From the NCBI GenBank assembly GCA_028673005.1, contig CM054113.1, forward strand, positions 169,305,337-169,369,336: a stretch of DNA of 64,000 nt. The letters are read 5' to 3'. The translations under genes and the position numbers were made by a program. Position 1 is the stretch's first letter; every line of letters begins with the position of its first letter. This document shows, piece by piece, positions 10,561 to 24,450 of the stretch. The notes beneath the pieces were generated by a model. That model did not search any database. It was not told where the DNA came from and saw only the letters and a program-made list of their open reading frames with translations. This stretch comes from Tanypteryx hageni (Eukaryota > Arthropoda > Insecta > Odonata > Petaluridae).

Positions 10561-12628
10561 GGCTGACCTAATTATATCGGAATAAATTAGAATAATCGTG
10601 TTGGCTTTGATAAATAACAATGTATCGTTGCGATTAAATTAGCAACGTTTTGCCTCGCATGCTAAACGCAATCGCAATGCATCTATTTTAAAACTTCTAA
10701 GTCCTTTAAAAGCGTATTTGTATTCGTTAAAAAGGTTGATTAATAGACACAAAGAGCAATAGAATTCACAGGTGGTTATAATTGTACACTAAATACACCA
10801 GGATGATAGAAGAACTAAATGATAATCTCATTTCAACATTCAAAAGAAAATAATTAACTTATAATCAATATATAATTTTTGATACAGGAAATGTATAAAA
10901 ATATAAATATATATAAAAAGAAATATATAATGAATTTAATTTTGGCTTCTTAACTAGGTGAGTTAGGAGAAAATTATAGTCACATCTAGGCAAATTTTGA
11001 GCTTAATTTACATTTACATATACGGTTAAATTTATGTAAAAAGTGTTCACTCAACCCGCATAAAATTTATTTATAAATTTTAAGTATGCATGCGACTTGA
11101 AAAAATTCGCAATCTACACAAGCAATTGATTTTTCCATGAGGTATTAAATTTTTCCTTACGTGGACAAGCGGCTACCGTGTATTACCGAAATTTCTTGAA
11201 AGAATAATTAGAGTGAAATAATTCAATTTACAATAAATGTCGAAAAGCACATATATGAAGACGAAACCTTCATAGTATTATATAAGAAACAAAATGCTTT
11301 TTTTTTAGATAGGGACATCATTGTGCAGCTATGGAATGTATGGTTGAACGTGTCAGGCGTTGTATGAAATTTCCACCGAAATAATTTTTATAACGGTTCA
11401 AAATTGTCTTAGACCTTCCTGCGGTTTATTTTTTCTTCGGTAGTAAGTAAAACGTGAGGAGTTCATTAATTCATCAAGCCTTAAACGTCGATTTACGTTA
11501 CGTTTTGGCTCAATGAGTCGACATACAAATAATAATTTTTCCTCTGAGGAACAATGAATTCGTTTTACTGAAATATTGAATTTTGTAATCACCATCTCTG
11601 CCTTTATCATTTCTCATATTAATTAGAATCTCTTTCCAATAGAGCATCTGAATTTAAGAAAATGTCGAAGCGTGTTGAAATATTTCTGAATAGTATGTAT
11701 ATTTTTATCGGATTTAGTAGTAACTATCACTAGGATTTTTTCCGATGAATATTACCAAAGAATAAAATTAAAACGAAGATTTTTGGTTTATCTAGAATAT
11801 CGGGAAACGTATTCCAAAGCCGCTTTCAACTGGTAACTGGGATAAGATGAAGCCATCAGTAGACACGCGCCAGGTCACAACGTCGTCCTAAATACGAGTG
11901 AAAATGTCCCCACAAAAAAAAACGAAAGATTATCCATTTGTTTTCAAGGCTCTGAAAGAAATAAAACTAAAATTAGATTTGATTTCTAATTGAAAACGAA
12001 ACGCTTTTGTCTTCCCATTCTTCACTATGAGCTAATCCGATTCTATTTTACGTTTTACTGTGAAATGCATAGAAATTCAAACTGTATTCTCATTCTTTCG
12101 TAAAGGCTCGATAACTGTATATCACTCACCTTCCTTATCCGAGTAGAAAAATTGTAAATTTAAATTTCAAAATTCATGAAACGAATTTCAGTTGTAAGCA
12201 AACACCTGATATTAAATAATCTCTTTTTCCTTTGAGGTATTAAGATGAAATTAATTATCTACGGGTTGGAATCGATTAGCCGAATCCGCAATATTAGATA
12301 GATTATCCGTATAATTTGTTTAATTAAAATTATACGCCGATGGTAAGAATACAATTTTTAATTTATTTGTTCCTCAGATTAAATCATATTAAAGCACATC
12401 TTTTACATTGAGTTTCATCTTTAAAGAAATAACTTATTTTAAATTAAGCATTTTATTATCTCGCTTAATATATGTATGTTTAAATTGAACATAACTTGAT
12501 GTAATAAATTCATCATATCTTGGCAAGGCTAATTTGTTGAAAGGTGAAAAAATGATAATTTTTTATTACTACGGTTAAATTCCAATTAAAATCTGTAGAC
12601 ACGTGTGACTATGGATTTTTCTCCACAT
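10561..12628. other. AT-rich spacer with one small hairpin
   Basis: No gene was seen. At 12308-12336 CGTATAATTT and AAATTATACG form a perfect 10-bp stem around a 9-base loop; it is AT-rich and may be chance. On the minus strand the 9-base word AAGGTGAGT near 12124-12132 matches the donor consensus but has no supporting exon. Confidence 0.4.
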
Positions 12629-12790
12629 TGACGTCAATTATCTCCGTGAGTTCTTAAACCAAATCCTCATACTCCATTGTCGGAACAGGGGAACGTATCC
12701 CATTCAAAAGAAACAGGATAAATAAAAATAGCAGCAGCGTGACGTCGAGAGAGTCGATATGAATGACGTCATATGATGTCAGGATGACGG
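12629..12790. promoter_or_regulatory. Cluster of CRE (TGACGTCA) motifs
   Basis: Two perfect palindromic cAMP-response elements TGACGTCA lie at 12629-12636 and 12764-12771. TGACGTCG is at 12740-12747, TGATGTCA at 12774-12781 and TGACGG at 12785-12790. CRE sites bind CREB/ATF-type bZIP dimers. Two perfect 8-mers plus three near matches in 162 bases is far above expectation in AT-rich DNA. It may be an enhancer or part of a plus-strand promoter; TATATAAAAA follows at about 13029. Confidence 0.45.
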
Positions 12791-13805
12791 AAAAGCCGCG
12801 GAACTGCAGAGTAAAGCTGATTATTCTACACAGCGATGAATTTTATTGAGGTTTCTCTGTTTTTTCCACGAATTGGTGAGAAATGGCAACTCCTGAGAAT
12901 CCCTGAGTTATCGAATGAATGGTATACCTACCTCATATTTACTGAGACACACTATTTGTGCGTGTATTTAGAAGCGAAAGCGTCGAGTGGATTAGCACTT
13001 GCATGGTCCCAATGGCAACCACAGCTGCTATATAAAAATCAATAATTCCGTCGAATATTTAAAAGCGATGCTTTTACGAGGACGTTATTGTTAAAGTCGG
13101 CTGGAGAATGACATGACTAGTGACTAATTTTGAAATAATCTGAAAAAGTTTCCTCTCAGTCTTTTTAATTGATTTAATGTTCTCTGCTATTTGCATAACT
13201 GTTGGCATCATTCTATGTTTAAAAATTGCAAGAATTTCATGCCAAAATCTTTAAATTAAGATAATATATTTAGCCATACATTGCTTTGTAATGCTCGCAG
13301 ATCTCAAGTCATCTTAGGATCATTTGTCTTTTTCTATAATAATCCAAGAGGTTGATTAGCCAAATATTTACACACACTATTTGTCTTTTAAGACCGTGGT
13401 AGGTGACAACCAAAAAATGTAGCTATATTTAAAATAAAGTTGTGCAACTGAACGTGCAGAAAATTTTCGTTTTTTAAGACATTCAGGTAGTATGATTCCC
13501 TTTTTTGTATTTTTAATATGGATATTATCATCTTTCCATTTATCACATCTTTTTATTGGAATTCTCACATTATTAAGCCTGCGCTTCTAAAACCATGTTA
13601 TATGAGAAAAACAAACTCTAACTGACATTAATTTGGCGATAGAAGCAGGTGGCTTTAGCACTTGGGATATTAAAAAAATGAATGATTCGATTATATATTG
13701 TTCTAAATATATATTTAGTATTTTGGTATCCATCAAATAAATACAGATGCAAATCGACTGGGTGCGAGGGACAGAGGATTGCTTGATAGAGTGATGTACT
13801 TTCTT
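12791..13805. other. Spacer, no supported gene
   Basis: A 69-codon plus-strand frame at 12836-13045 has no recognisable feature. The rest is AT-rich. GGTCCCAATGGCAAC near 13003-13017 resembles an X-box but lacks a required pyrimidine. Confidence 0.4.
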
Positions 13806-13917
13806 TGGTGGTGAATCACCAAAAATAGATTATATTAAAAAGCACTGAAGACGGCTGAATTGTAGTCGAAATGCGCATCTGTTTTGATATAACCTTTTTA
13901 TGGTTAATGGAGATACC
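13806..13917 (-). repeat. Foldback-family repeat, copy 2
   Basis: On the minus strand this reads GGTATCTCCATTAACCATAA, then AAGGTTATATC, GATGCGCATTTCGACTAC, CCGTCTTCAGTG and TTTTTGGTGATTCACC. Order and spacing match copies at 36327 and 58516. The terminal GGTATCTCC is the end also used by copy 58516. No target duplication is obvious. Confidence 0.65.
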
Positions 13918-14895
13918 TAAGATAATTAGTACATACTTTTTCAATTTTTGGTACTTAACTGCTTATTCTGGAATTTATTTTCAGCCAGAAGACGTGCTCG
14001 ATAAATCTCTGGTGAATTATTTATAACGGGCTTTACTTTTAACAATGTATCACTATATCGTCATCAACTTACCGGTTAGACCAAATTATAACGGTTTATT
14101 TAATAATAATAATTGAATTTCCTAATTCCTCGTTACTTAGCTTGACAGCCAAACGATACTTCCGCAGTGACCAGATCATAGCATGAAATGATACATTGGC
14201 GGATAGGGGACCCAGTGCTCAGGGAATCAAATGCTGGGATACCCCGACGTTCGGGTAACGCAGAAAATTGACCCCATCGCCATGTATCCGTGATTATAGT
14301 GAAGTAGATGATCGAATTCAAAGGGAAAGAAAGCTAAAAAACCTGGATATGATGGGGTGTAACCAGTCGCAATCCAAAACAAAAATCGGAAATCAAATTA
14401 AATGGAAAAGTGAGCGCAGAGAACCTTGCTATTTAGAACACAATTAAAAAATCAAGAACTAAACAAGATGTCAAGTATCAGGATAAACGCGGGAACGAAA
14501 AGTTATTCAGGGATAGGGAAAAGAGACTTGATTGCATATCCATTGTAACAGCTGAGAAGAAATATAAATTTTATCATGGGCAAATGTTAACTTCTATACA
14601 AAAGCGGTAAAACAAGGTACACATAAGTTAAGAATTAATTTTCAAGAAAATAGGTAATAGAATGAGATATCTCCTCATATGCCTGGAATGGGAAGAAATC
14701 GAGGCAGTAATTATCAAATTGAAAACCAAATAGTATCTTGATAAAATACAAGACATTCTGTTCAGAGCATACAGTTATTTTTAATTTAATCGCCAAATAA
14801 ACCGTAGCATTAGAAGAAAAATCCCTCGTTGATATTGTGCTTCCTGCATTGTACGAAAAAAGCTGATATCCTGAATAGAGTTCAGTTGATAAATT
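13918..14895. other. Spacer, possible eroded repeat at 14130-14320, no gene
   Basis: The segment 14130-14320 is GC-richer than its surroundings and has an unrecognised 62-codon minus frame. It could be an old transposon fragment. The rest is AT-rich without features. Confidence 0.35.
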
Positions 14896-14937
14896 AGGTA
14901 GCTCCTATAGTCATAAAAAGGTTGTGAAAACCTGATA
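14896..14937 (+). repeat. Foldback-family repeat, terminal fragment
   Basis: GGTAGCTCCTATAGTCATAA followed by AAAGGTTGTGAAAACC resembles the GGTAGCTCCAATAGCCACAA terminus of the copy at 58516-58657. Only the terminal 40 bases remain recognisable. Confidence 0.4.
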
Positions 14938-17900
14938 CTATGTACGTGAAAGAGATGGAGTAATATGACCGAGATGCATTAAATATTACTATCTCATCCT
15001 TTGATCAGTAACAAACATTATTAAGTCAGGCGTATTTACTTTAGAAGGAGAAATATCAAGTTATCAGGAAGTTACTAAAAAGGCGATACATTATAAACTC
15101 ACTAATACAAAGTTCAAGCTACGTAAATTTTCGAGATTTGCAATAACAATATCTGTTATAATAACAAATATATACCGATGTTTTCATAGGGAACTTAAGT
15201 ATACTTAGTACAAAGAAGATTTTTATATTTACCGTTTCCATAATAACGATGTTTCATTGAATATATTTTGAAAAGCGAACAATTGTCTGCTGAAGTCCCG
15301 CGTCAAATCCTTAGGCGTATGACCCGCAATGCAAATGATCGTCCTCGGTGATAGTATTTTTTTTCGAAACTCGCAAGAGGATAATGTAGTACGGTACGAA
15401 GAATAAAATTTAAAAATTGGTAACATGCTTATGATCGAATCGGAAAAAGAGAGATTTGGATCGCGATTCATTTGTCTCAGAGTAAACCTATGCCATTATC
15501 ACCAATCAATGAAAATTTACTCGTCTTAAGTTAGATTTGTGTACAATGACAGGTTATTAAGTGTTTACATTAGTTTAATCATTCTATTAATAGTTAATTA
15601 TAATGAAAATCAATTTCATACGCATAATTTGAGGATTCTGCGATAACATTTTCTCATAAAACAACCGCTTTGTACTGCGCAACTTTCCCGCTTTGCTTTG
15701 CCCATGTTCTTTACCATGCGCCAATGGTCAAATCGACCAGGCCACAAGTAACATCACTCCCTTCAGATAATATCAGCGTAACTCGCTGCAGATAACCGGT
15801 CCTGCTTGGATATAAATTATCGCCTTTTAGTCGCGTTAAGTGCCATCCTAACATCTCTTTCAGTTCGTGTGTTATTGAGCAATCCTTGGATTAGGCGTTT
15901 AGATTTTTAATTAACCGTGGAGTAATCCGTACCCCTGAGAAGAAGGAATCGACTCTTGTGTGACTCAAAACCGGCTCTGAATCGAGTCTGATAGTCAAGT
16001 CTCCCACTAGAGTAGACTTTCCTTCTCATGACCACAGGACGTCCCCTTAACTGAACAGCTGACGACCACTCGAATGCTCTCAGAGCGTGCTCTATTTTTA
16101 ATTTTTTTTGCGGCGTTAGGCCTTTTCTATGGCTTAGAAGCGTGGTCGAATCCCGGCGCCGTTTTGAGAGGAATTTCATAAACCTCCGTCCCATACAAAG
16201 ACTTCATTTTTCAAAAGATCGGATGGAGGAGTTTCTGCCGCGTGTGTACGATGTGAAATTATAATCGTTGCCATCGATTATTCTATTTGGTTCCTCCAAA
16301 CGCAGCAGGAAAAGATTGCGCCTTTTTATCAGGACAGTATTTTAATGAAACTTCAACATGTACTGCCCTTTTTATCTTGCATGGCTGATCTTCGTTAACT
16401 TAACAAAAAATTATAAAATTTAATAATTTTATAGTAATATATTAAGTAGTAAATACCAAAAGGATCTTAAATCCATTTTCGCGTTTACAGAAATTTATTT
16501 TTGGACCAAAATCTTAGCGTTTAATAATATCTCGATCTCTTATTTGTTTAAAATTTTCCATTTTTCTGTCATAAAGCCAATAGAGAACGGAATCCATGCA
16601 GATATTTCTGCGATATCTGCCGATTTCCTATTAACTGTGGAAAATTCTTCCATATAAATTTTAACTCCGCAGAATTTATAAGATAAAACATTTCTTTTGC
16701 TTCAAATTAATACATTTATAAGGTTACATAGATAAATCATTGAGACGAATAAGAAGTCAATTCAGTTGAAAATATAAAAATTCCAATATCTAAAAAACGG
16801 TTGCCTTTCGGAGTATTTTGAATTTTCAACTAGATTTCAGCCATAAGATGAGATTTACAATCCATTTGCAGAAGAAATGAAGTTATTACCGTTAAATTAA
16901 TCATTTTTGCATTTAATCTGAAATATCATACTACATATTTCATATTCTCTTTTTATAAAATATTTTTATCTATTAAACTTCATTAGTATCAATACCATCT
17001 TGCGCACAAAATGTATTCGATTTATCACTGCAATATGAATTACGATCCTGTCCAAGAGAATAGGCTACGTTGTGCGTTTGAATAAATTATATTCACGTAT
17101 CTACCATGTTTAGGCAAATTTTCTCAAAATATTCATCGAATAAATGTTGTGAATTATATAATACGTACAAAAGACAATAATTTTATCGGTTAAAATTGAT
17201 GACCCAAAATGATCATGCATGCCTTACTTATTACAGGACTAATGAATGCTTTTAAAATATAAGGATTACAATTTTATTAAAATATTGTGTCAATTGGTCG
17301 TGATTAAAGGCAAATCTCATGCTTTAATTGAGTCAAATCAAAGCGGAAATTGAGCGCCATAAAAATGCATTTTAAAACTTGAATAGTCTTAGGCCAACCA
17401 AAGTTTTTGATAAAATCCATCAGATATATGATATAAACATTTTAAACCATATAATTTTCTTTTTATAACATTTTACAACTTTTTATAAACATAAGAAAAA
17501 TCAGTTATTTGTATGGAAATATAAAATAGTAGTAAAATATCATAGAATGAATTATTTCTCAAACAACGCTATGGGAAAAAAGTACTTTGATGATTTTATT
17601 TTCAAGCTTGAATAATTTGTTTGCATTTATGGAAATATTATATACATACATATATTGTGAATATTGATAGAATAGCCATAGAAATAGTGGAAAATTACAT
17701 TGTTTTTATTTCATGTCATGTAATTATTCCACAAAATTACGCCATCAACAGTTTAAATAATACATTGACTGTTTGAGAGACAATTTATCAATTTTATTCC
17801 AGCTCTGAAGTGATCTCCATTATTTTATGTTGAATTTATTGTACATGTTGACCCTTGGTAAATTTTTATTTTACAGAATGGCGTTGTATCGAGTTTACTC

Positions 17901-19660
17901 TCAAGGATCAATCCAGGACAATTTTTTCAGATAGGGGGTTTCAATAAAGCCAAAGTACGGGAACAACACCAATAAAAGTAACATTTTAAAATATGTATGG
18001 TTCTTCTTTAAAAGAGAAGTAATTGCATTCAAGATAAAGATATTTTGCAAATAATGAGAATTTCTGAATATCAAAGTTATTATATTCAACGAGCAATGGC
18101 TGATAAAATTATATTCACAATCTATTTAATCATCAGCTAACAATACCGAAATGCCAAAAATTAGAATAAATAGTTTTAGGGTGATGGTGTTCTTGCTGTA
18201 ATAATGGAAATTCAAGATGTAGTTCCAATGAGTGGTAAGAGAGGTGTTGTTTCTGTCATTCCGTTGTATGCATCACTTTTAATAAATGAAACATCACAAC
18301 TAATTAATTCGATAGAGAATTATCGAGCGTGCCTTACGGCTTGAATCAAATTGATAAACTTTGCTTCTCCAGTTACAATGTTTAGAATCTTCTATGAGGG
18401 AATAGCCTCTAATGACGGCTGATTTGTAGATGAAATGAATATATGGTTTTCCAACACTTTTTTTGTCATTTGATAGATAATATATCGACCACAACTGGCT
18501 TACACACACTATATCTTTTACACCTGCTCTTTATATGAACCTGCGCCCATTAAAACATACTAGTCCACTATCGGTTGCGAAAAATGATCAGAAAATTAAT
18601 TTGGATTATTATATGTAAGGTTGTATTTGAAGATAAGAATGCCATTCAAAAGGAACCACAACTATTCTATCATAAAGAAGATAATTTAATTGGAAAGAAT
18701 AACGTACTTTGGGTTTGGATTGTTTGATACAATGTAATGCAAGATTCTGTTGCTCCGAGTAAATATTTAACTACTGGAAATGACTGTTTTAGTTCAAAAC
18801 TCATATTACCACCTTCAGTGGGGAATTTTCACTAATTAATTGGAACTATTATAACTGATGTTTGCAAACTATGTTCTCTTCCGCTTAGTCGAAGAACAAT
18901 GAACTTCCAAATTTTTAGTTATATGATAATAGCAACACGATCATCGAGTAATAAAGAATTTTTTTCGTGTCTGGCGTTTGGCATTCGTTCACTGAACATT
19001 CCAAGGTATTTCTTTAAATGAGCAACTTTCTTTAAGAATAATTTTATCTAATCTGCCATCGAAAGATATTATTCCTGCGACAACCTAAGACACCTAATGT
19101 AGTGGTTCCCTATGCTTTCGCATTTACGGACAATCCTCCAAGACGGAAATTTACCTCGGACCACCATCAATTTATTCTTTTACTCGGGTTTTATAATTTC
19201 TTATCATTTTGGAACGTCGGTATAGCTCAAACTTCATCTCAATCGCTTATAGCTTATAACTTAGTAATTTTTATAAAGACTAGCAAGGATTACCTGCGGT
19301 GAGGAGGGGAGGATTTACCGGAGAGCGTTCCTTACGACTCCCACATTTTAGAGGGCCTAAAAAAGGTTGTGAACATTTTGTTGAAGATAAATAAATAGAG
19401 AAATCGTTAATTTTTCAAAGAAACTCATGCTATAATGTGAAATTTATTGTCCAGTGCCAATTGTCATGCATAATTATAGGTTTTTGGAGGAAAAACAAAG
19501 CGAGTAATGAATGTACCTCCTAGTAAATAATTTATAACGGATCCAGAATATGAATACAGCCCAGGTCCCCAAATGTTAGAATGCACCACTAGCGGCAAGT
19601 ACGTGGGCCACCAATGGACTCTTTTAGAATAAATCCTCCTTTCATCTTTCGTTTTTTTCT
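14938..19660. other. Long AT-rich spacer, no gene seen
   Basis: This 4.7-kb stretch contains no protein-like frame. The segment 15660-16250 is somewhat richer in GC and has a 95-codon minus frame (15907-16194) without recognisable motifs. A 9-bp AT-only hairpin sits at 16412-16433. No repeats with clear ends were found. Confidence 0.4.
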
Positions 19661-19675
19661 CTCTCTCTCTCTTTG
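19661..19675. repeat. (CT)n microsatellite
   Basis: An uninterrupted CT run ends a short pyrimidine tract in otherwise AT-rich sequence. Confidence 0.7.
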
Positions 19676-20319
19676 TAGAGTATTAGAAAATATCCGGACT
19701 TTAACTTATTAGACACCTAGACACACAATCTATTGTATTTCAAACCAAATTTGTTTCCGATTCACGATAAAAATATACATGGATCAATTATCCGTATATG
19801 ACGCATTAAACCTCAACGGAACTTTAATCACCTCAAGTTGCAGGTTTCATTTTTTAAACTGACCCTATACCTTACACCGAAGTAACCTTTGTTGACGGTT
19901 GGAATACATACTCGCGAATAATTAGAATTAGTATTAGTAGTAGCACTTCCGCACTTCCAAGGAGAAAAAAGGATTGCTAAAAAATATCTCCGTCGACATT
20001 TTGATGACGTACCGGTTTGGACAACCGCAGAGAATCCAATCAGAATCAGCGATCCTTTATCTGGTCACAACCGGAACGGAAAATCCTCCATGTTCCCTCA
20101 ACACTTTCCACTGGTCCTTATACGCGCAGCCCCGAAGATCCCAAGCGTCAACGCCAGAGGCTTACCAAAGTATACTCCGGCAGATTCTTTAAAACAAAAA
20201 AATAGTCCTTTCCTTTAGAGAAACCGCACAGTTACGACACACCGATCTTTCAAAGTGGCGCCTCCTCCCAAAGTCTTATAAAGGCTTATACAAAAGGAGT
20301 CCACGGAATTCGGAACGTC
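19676..20319. other. Spacer of mixed composition, no supported gene
   Basis: The segment 19970-20210 has two overlapping plus-strand frames (72 and 62 codons) without family features, and GC content above the local average. TGACGTAC near 20003 is a CRE-like word. I cannot assign a function. Confidence 0.35.
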
Positions 20320-21960
20320 ACAGAGTAAGAAGAAGGGGTGTGGCTCGAGGCCGGGCCTTTCTGCTCTCTTAGAGGGGTTGAAGGCCTCGCGAGGGAAGCG
20401 TGGATGGTCGCTGGAGGGTTTTGGGTGAGACTGACCGATGGCACTGCCTGGGGGCCCAGAGTGCCGTACTGGAGTAGGAGGTGGAGGAGAGAGTTTGTGG
20501 AGGAAGGAGGAGATAGGAAGGGACAGAGAGAGGGGGAGAGAGAAGAGGATGGTTAGGGACGAATGGAGAGAGTGTGAGAGGTTGGTTGGAGGTGGGTGAG
20601 AGCAGGGGAGGAGCTAGAGAGAGAGAGAGGGCGAACAACAACACCCACCCACGAGGATCGTTCATTCTCCCCACCCCACCCCACTCCCACCACTCTCTCC
20701 TACCTAATAACCCTCCCACCCCTTTCTGCTCCTTCCCCTTCCCTCCCGATGGCTCTTCCCGGCATGCACCTCGTCTGCCGATCCGATTAGGCCAGTGGCG
20801 CGGAAACAAGCGTCACTTCCGTAGTCACGTGAGTCCTAGAGCTCGGGGGAATCCCTCTGTCCTACGTCCCATTCCCACCACCACCAATCCACTCTCTCCC
20901 TCCCTTTCCTCCTCCTCCTCCTCCACCTACCCCCTCCCATTCTCTTCATTCACCCTCTAACCCCTTGTAATACCCTCTCTCGCTCCACTCCCCCCCCCTC
21001 CCTCCATCTCTTACACCCATCTCCCAACTCATTTACGATGATCGTGTAACTTTCTACGGCCCTACTATACATAGCGTACCGCAGGGTATGTTCCCTTGCC
21101 CCCTTAACTTAAAAGACGAACCATCCACTAACTCTCCATCCAGAACCATCCTCCTTTCCTTTCCTCCCCTTCTCTTCCTTCCTCCCTTGCTGTTTCCATC
21201 TTTCCATCCACCCACCAATCCTTCCTCCCTCCCTTTCTACACCTCTTCCACTCCAACTCCTTCCCTCACCTCACCCTTCGTGTAATTCGAGACTGGAAAT
21301 GCAGGGACTGAAGGAAGTGACCCATCCTCTTTTCCCACCTCCTCCTTTCTCCTCCTTTCCTTCCCAAATCCTTCCCCTCTCTTTCTCTTCCCTCCTCTTA
21401 CAAACCTACCCTTTTTACCTACTCCTCCGCTCTCCCTCTTTTGTTTTAAGGGGACAGTCTGACTTTGTAATACCTTCTCCGAAAAGAACCCTCTCCTTTC
21501 TCTTCCTCGCTGCTTTTCCGTGCACACCCTCTCTCTTTCTGGACTCTCTCTCTCTCTTTCCCGCCTCCCTCTCCTCTCCCGTTTGCAACGGAAATTGAGT
21601 TTTGCGCGGGCACGTATCCCACGATATTTTCCCTCTTCCAAAAGAATTTTTTTTCGCGAGGGGTTTTTGGGCGGGAAGTCTTTCGATTCGTTTTTTTCTC
21701 GGGAAAAAAATTGTCAGGTGTCGAAATCTCCGAGCTTTTTCAAGGAAGGGGGTGGACGAAGGTCTGGTAAGGGGATCATGAAAGGGATGGGGAGGGTGTA
21801 AGTTGTTGGGCGAGGTTTTTACCGCGAGGCGTGCGGCGTACCAAATGCGACGTCCTATCCCGTATAAATTTTCCTCTTTTCTCCTTTTTCCTCTCCATAA
21901 TTTCCCACGATGCGTCGTAGTAAGGTGTATAGCGGGGGTAAGGTTGCGATCCATTGACTG
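20320..21960. promoter_or_regulatory. Large GA-to-CT strand-switching low-complexity island
   Basis: From about 20460 to 20640 the plus strand is almost purine-only (GGAGGAG and GAGAGAG runs). From about 20640 to 21600 it turns pyrimidine-rich (CCTCCTCC, TCTCTCTC and CCCCTCCC runs) with CpG-bearing stretches between. Many long open frames here are products of the biased composition. Such tracts can bind GAGA-type factors or form triplex DNA. This is the largest island in the window and could be an enhancer hub or transcription start region. Confidence 0.4.
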
Positions 21961-24000
21961 GGGTGGTGACGGAAAAATTCCGGGGAGACAGGCAGTCTAT
22001 CGATTCCGGGCATTTTTACTCTCCCTGGCAAATGACAGTCTCGGATATTTTACTCCTGCGAAAAACGCGTCATTTTTGTTTTCATTTTTTTGCTTCTTTT
22101 GAAACGGGTTTCCTCGCAAGCTTATGCATTTCTAATTTATTTCATCGTTGGCGCTACATTTGTTTATAACTTCCTCTTCTAAATTCTACATCTAGACCAT
22201 GAATGGCAGGCAAATAATCGAGTTTTAGAGAATTAGACTTCTAAAAAATTTTAACGCGTCTTCTAAGAAAACCAACGAATAATATGTTTGAGAAATAGAA
22301 AATTTGATTAATGGGCGTTCGAATTATAGCAGTTTGGCTTTGTGAATTGGAGTTATAAAGAAGTTTCCTGTTCGTTTTAATGAATAAGATCCTATAAATT
22401 ATTCCATGAAGTTAACTATCTTTGTTCGCTATTATTTATTAGGCGAGTTTGATGCTATGCAGCGCATTCGTCCATCTAACCTGAAACATTAACATTAAAC
22501 ATGAAATCAAAGGCGAAATCTGAAAGCTATACTATGTGTTTATTTTAATTGTAAATTATTACAATGAAACATGGCATCGTTTATGATTTATATTGAGGAT
22601 AGGTATTTTATTGGGAAGAAAATTCCATAATTTGCAGGCTGGGACTGTAATTACCTACAGTAGATGCGGCTTCGATGTTTTGGAGTAAGTTAATCAAAAG
22701 AGCGAGTAGATCGGATTGAAACTGAAGTTTTTGTGAAGGCATAATTTATATTATTGTTTTATTTATCATTCTCTTACATACTCTTTGCCGTAGTAATTTT
22801 ATAACAACGCACAATTATCATATTTTCTCATCAGCGTTGCGCGGAAGAGCAGCTTGCAAAAGAGTAACTATTTGTAGTAAATCCTTTTTACCGACCCACC
22901 TGAAAATAGAACACTGGCCGCTTGGAGGTTTTGTCAGGATAGCTCACGGCGCTATCTCTATTTTTCTGAGGAATGTATCGAGTCCGCGGATCATGGAAAA
23001 ATATAGGGCGCTTTCACAGCACGTGCCCCGGGATAATGTAAACGTTGCATTGGAGCTAATAATATTCACTTGTTAGCCAATAAACTAGTGGCTGCAGATT
23101 ATATCACTGCAAGATAGAGAAGAGGTCTCTGCTGTGCCGTCATTTTGAATATTCTTCGTGGTCTCGAAACAAAATTTCAGGAGAAGTAATCGTATTAAAA
23201 GGATTAATTGCGGCGAAAGAAGATAAAGCGAAAGAATTCCATTTTTAACTGTGCCCGCTAACAACATTGTCCCTGAATGAGTGTTAAGCATTCAAATTTT
23301 ACATTTCTATGTTAATGTGTTAATTAATAGGCGATGGCATAAAAAATAAATTCGTTAAGAGAACAATTAAATCGTCCGTTTCTCTTGCCAGTAGGTATCA
23401 TGACAGAGATGTAATCGTTGACTTTCAAAAACCTTTGTAACATAACTTTTATACACTGTCATTTTGTAGTCACATTTAATACCTCCTCGCGTCAGAATTT
23501 TAATCTAATACGCAATGAGTACCCGTAGAAGGAAGCAGGACGTGAGTGCATTTGTAAATTCTGGATCTTAGCATGTATGGCACAAGGATGGTGGCCATCA
23601 GAGTTTTGCACAGTAACCATTAAACTAGTAAACCCTTTATAGCAAAGGGACTAAATATTTTAATGTTGCACAATATAAATTCTAACCTAGGCTAATTAAT
23701 ACGTAAAGAATGCATGTACACTTTTCGCTTTCTGACCCCTTAGCGGTTTCTGACAGGATATTACTTTCAGCGGCCACCAACGTAATATACTGAATATTGA
23801 AATTTCACAAACACCGATTTCATCCATCAAAAAACCTCCGACAGTCCCTGAATATTCGCACCATTAAATAGAACAAATATTCTAGGATGATGCCCTTATA
23901 AAGGTAAGGAATAGGGGAAATCCTGTCCACGTAATCACCCCGCCAAAATCTCTCGACCGCGCCTGTCACCAATCAAGGCTACACTATTCATAGGAGAGAG
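21961..24000. other. AT-rich spacer, no gene seen
   Basis: The composition falls back to AT-rich after about 22100. Small frames at 22837-23076 and 23085-23291 show no protein-like features. I found no repeats with defined ends. Confidence 0.4.
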
Positions 24001-24450
24001 ATGTCCCGCCTTCATACCCTCCTCTGTGACCCCGACACGAAAGAAAGGTTTCCTTCCACCCACGGCCTTTCTTTTGGACCGCCGGCGTCATCGCGATCCT
24101 CCTTTCTCTTAGGGTTTGATCGAAACACTTCAGCCGGACTTTTCGAGGGTCTTGTTTGCTCCTTGTTCTCGGCCCCTTGTTGGCCCTCGCACCGGTCTAT
24201 TCATCTCTTTGACGCGGCGCAACCCGCTCAGGTAGCAAATCAACGATCGGTCCACTGCATTTATTCCTATTGAGGATTATGCAACCCTCTTCGTCCTGCA
24301 CCTGTGTTTGCCCTCGGGGGTTCATCGGTCATGGGGGCACGTGGAATAAGCAAACAGCGAGAACCTCATTTGAGGCAGCGGGTGGGCAGACTGTCATCCG
24401 GGAGAAGACCATAAGGTCTTTCTTTGGAAGAGTATCTTGTTGGCTCCACA
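24001..24450. promoter_or_regulatory. CpG-containing island
   Basis: This block is GC-rich with CpGs and an E-box CACGTG near 24338. Overlapping plus frames (24001-24273 and 24270-24593) have no recognisable domain and unlikely residue patterns. It resembles the other islands and is a regulatory candidate only. Confidence 0.3.

Noticed and set aside
12121..12135. Perfect AAG|GTGAGT donor on the minus strand
   Set aside because: A single 9-base match is expected by chance in 64 kb, and the preceding sequence is AT-rich without an exon.
20369..21954. Several 100-180-codon frames on both strands
   Set aside because: They consist of Arg/Glu/Gly or Ser/Pro/Leu runs produced by GA/CT repeats and overlap one another on opposite strands.
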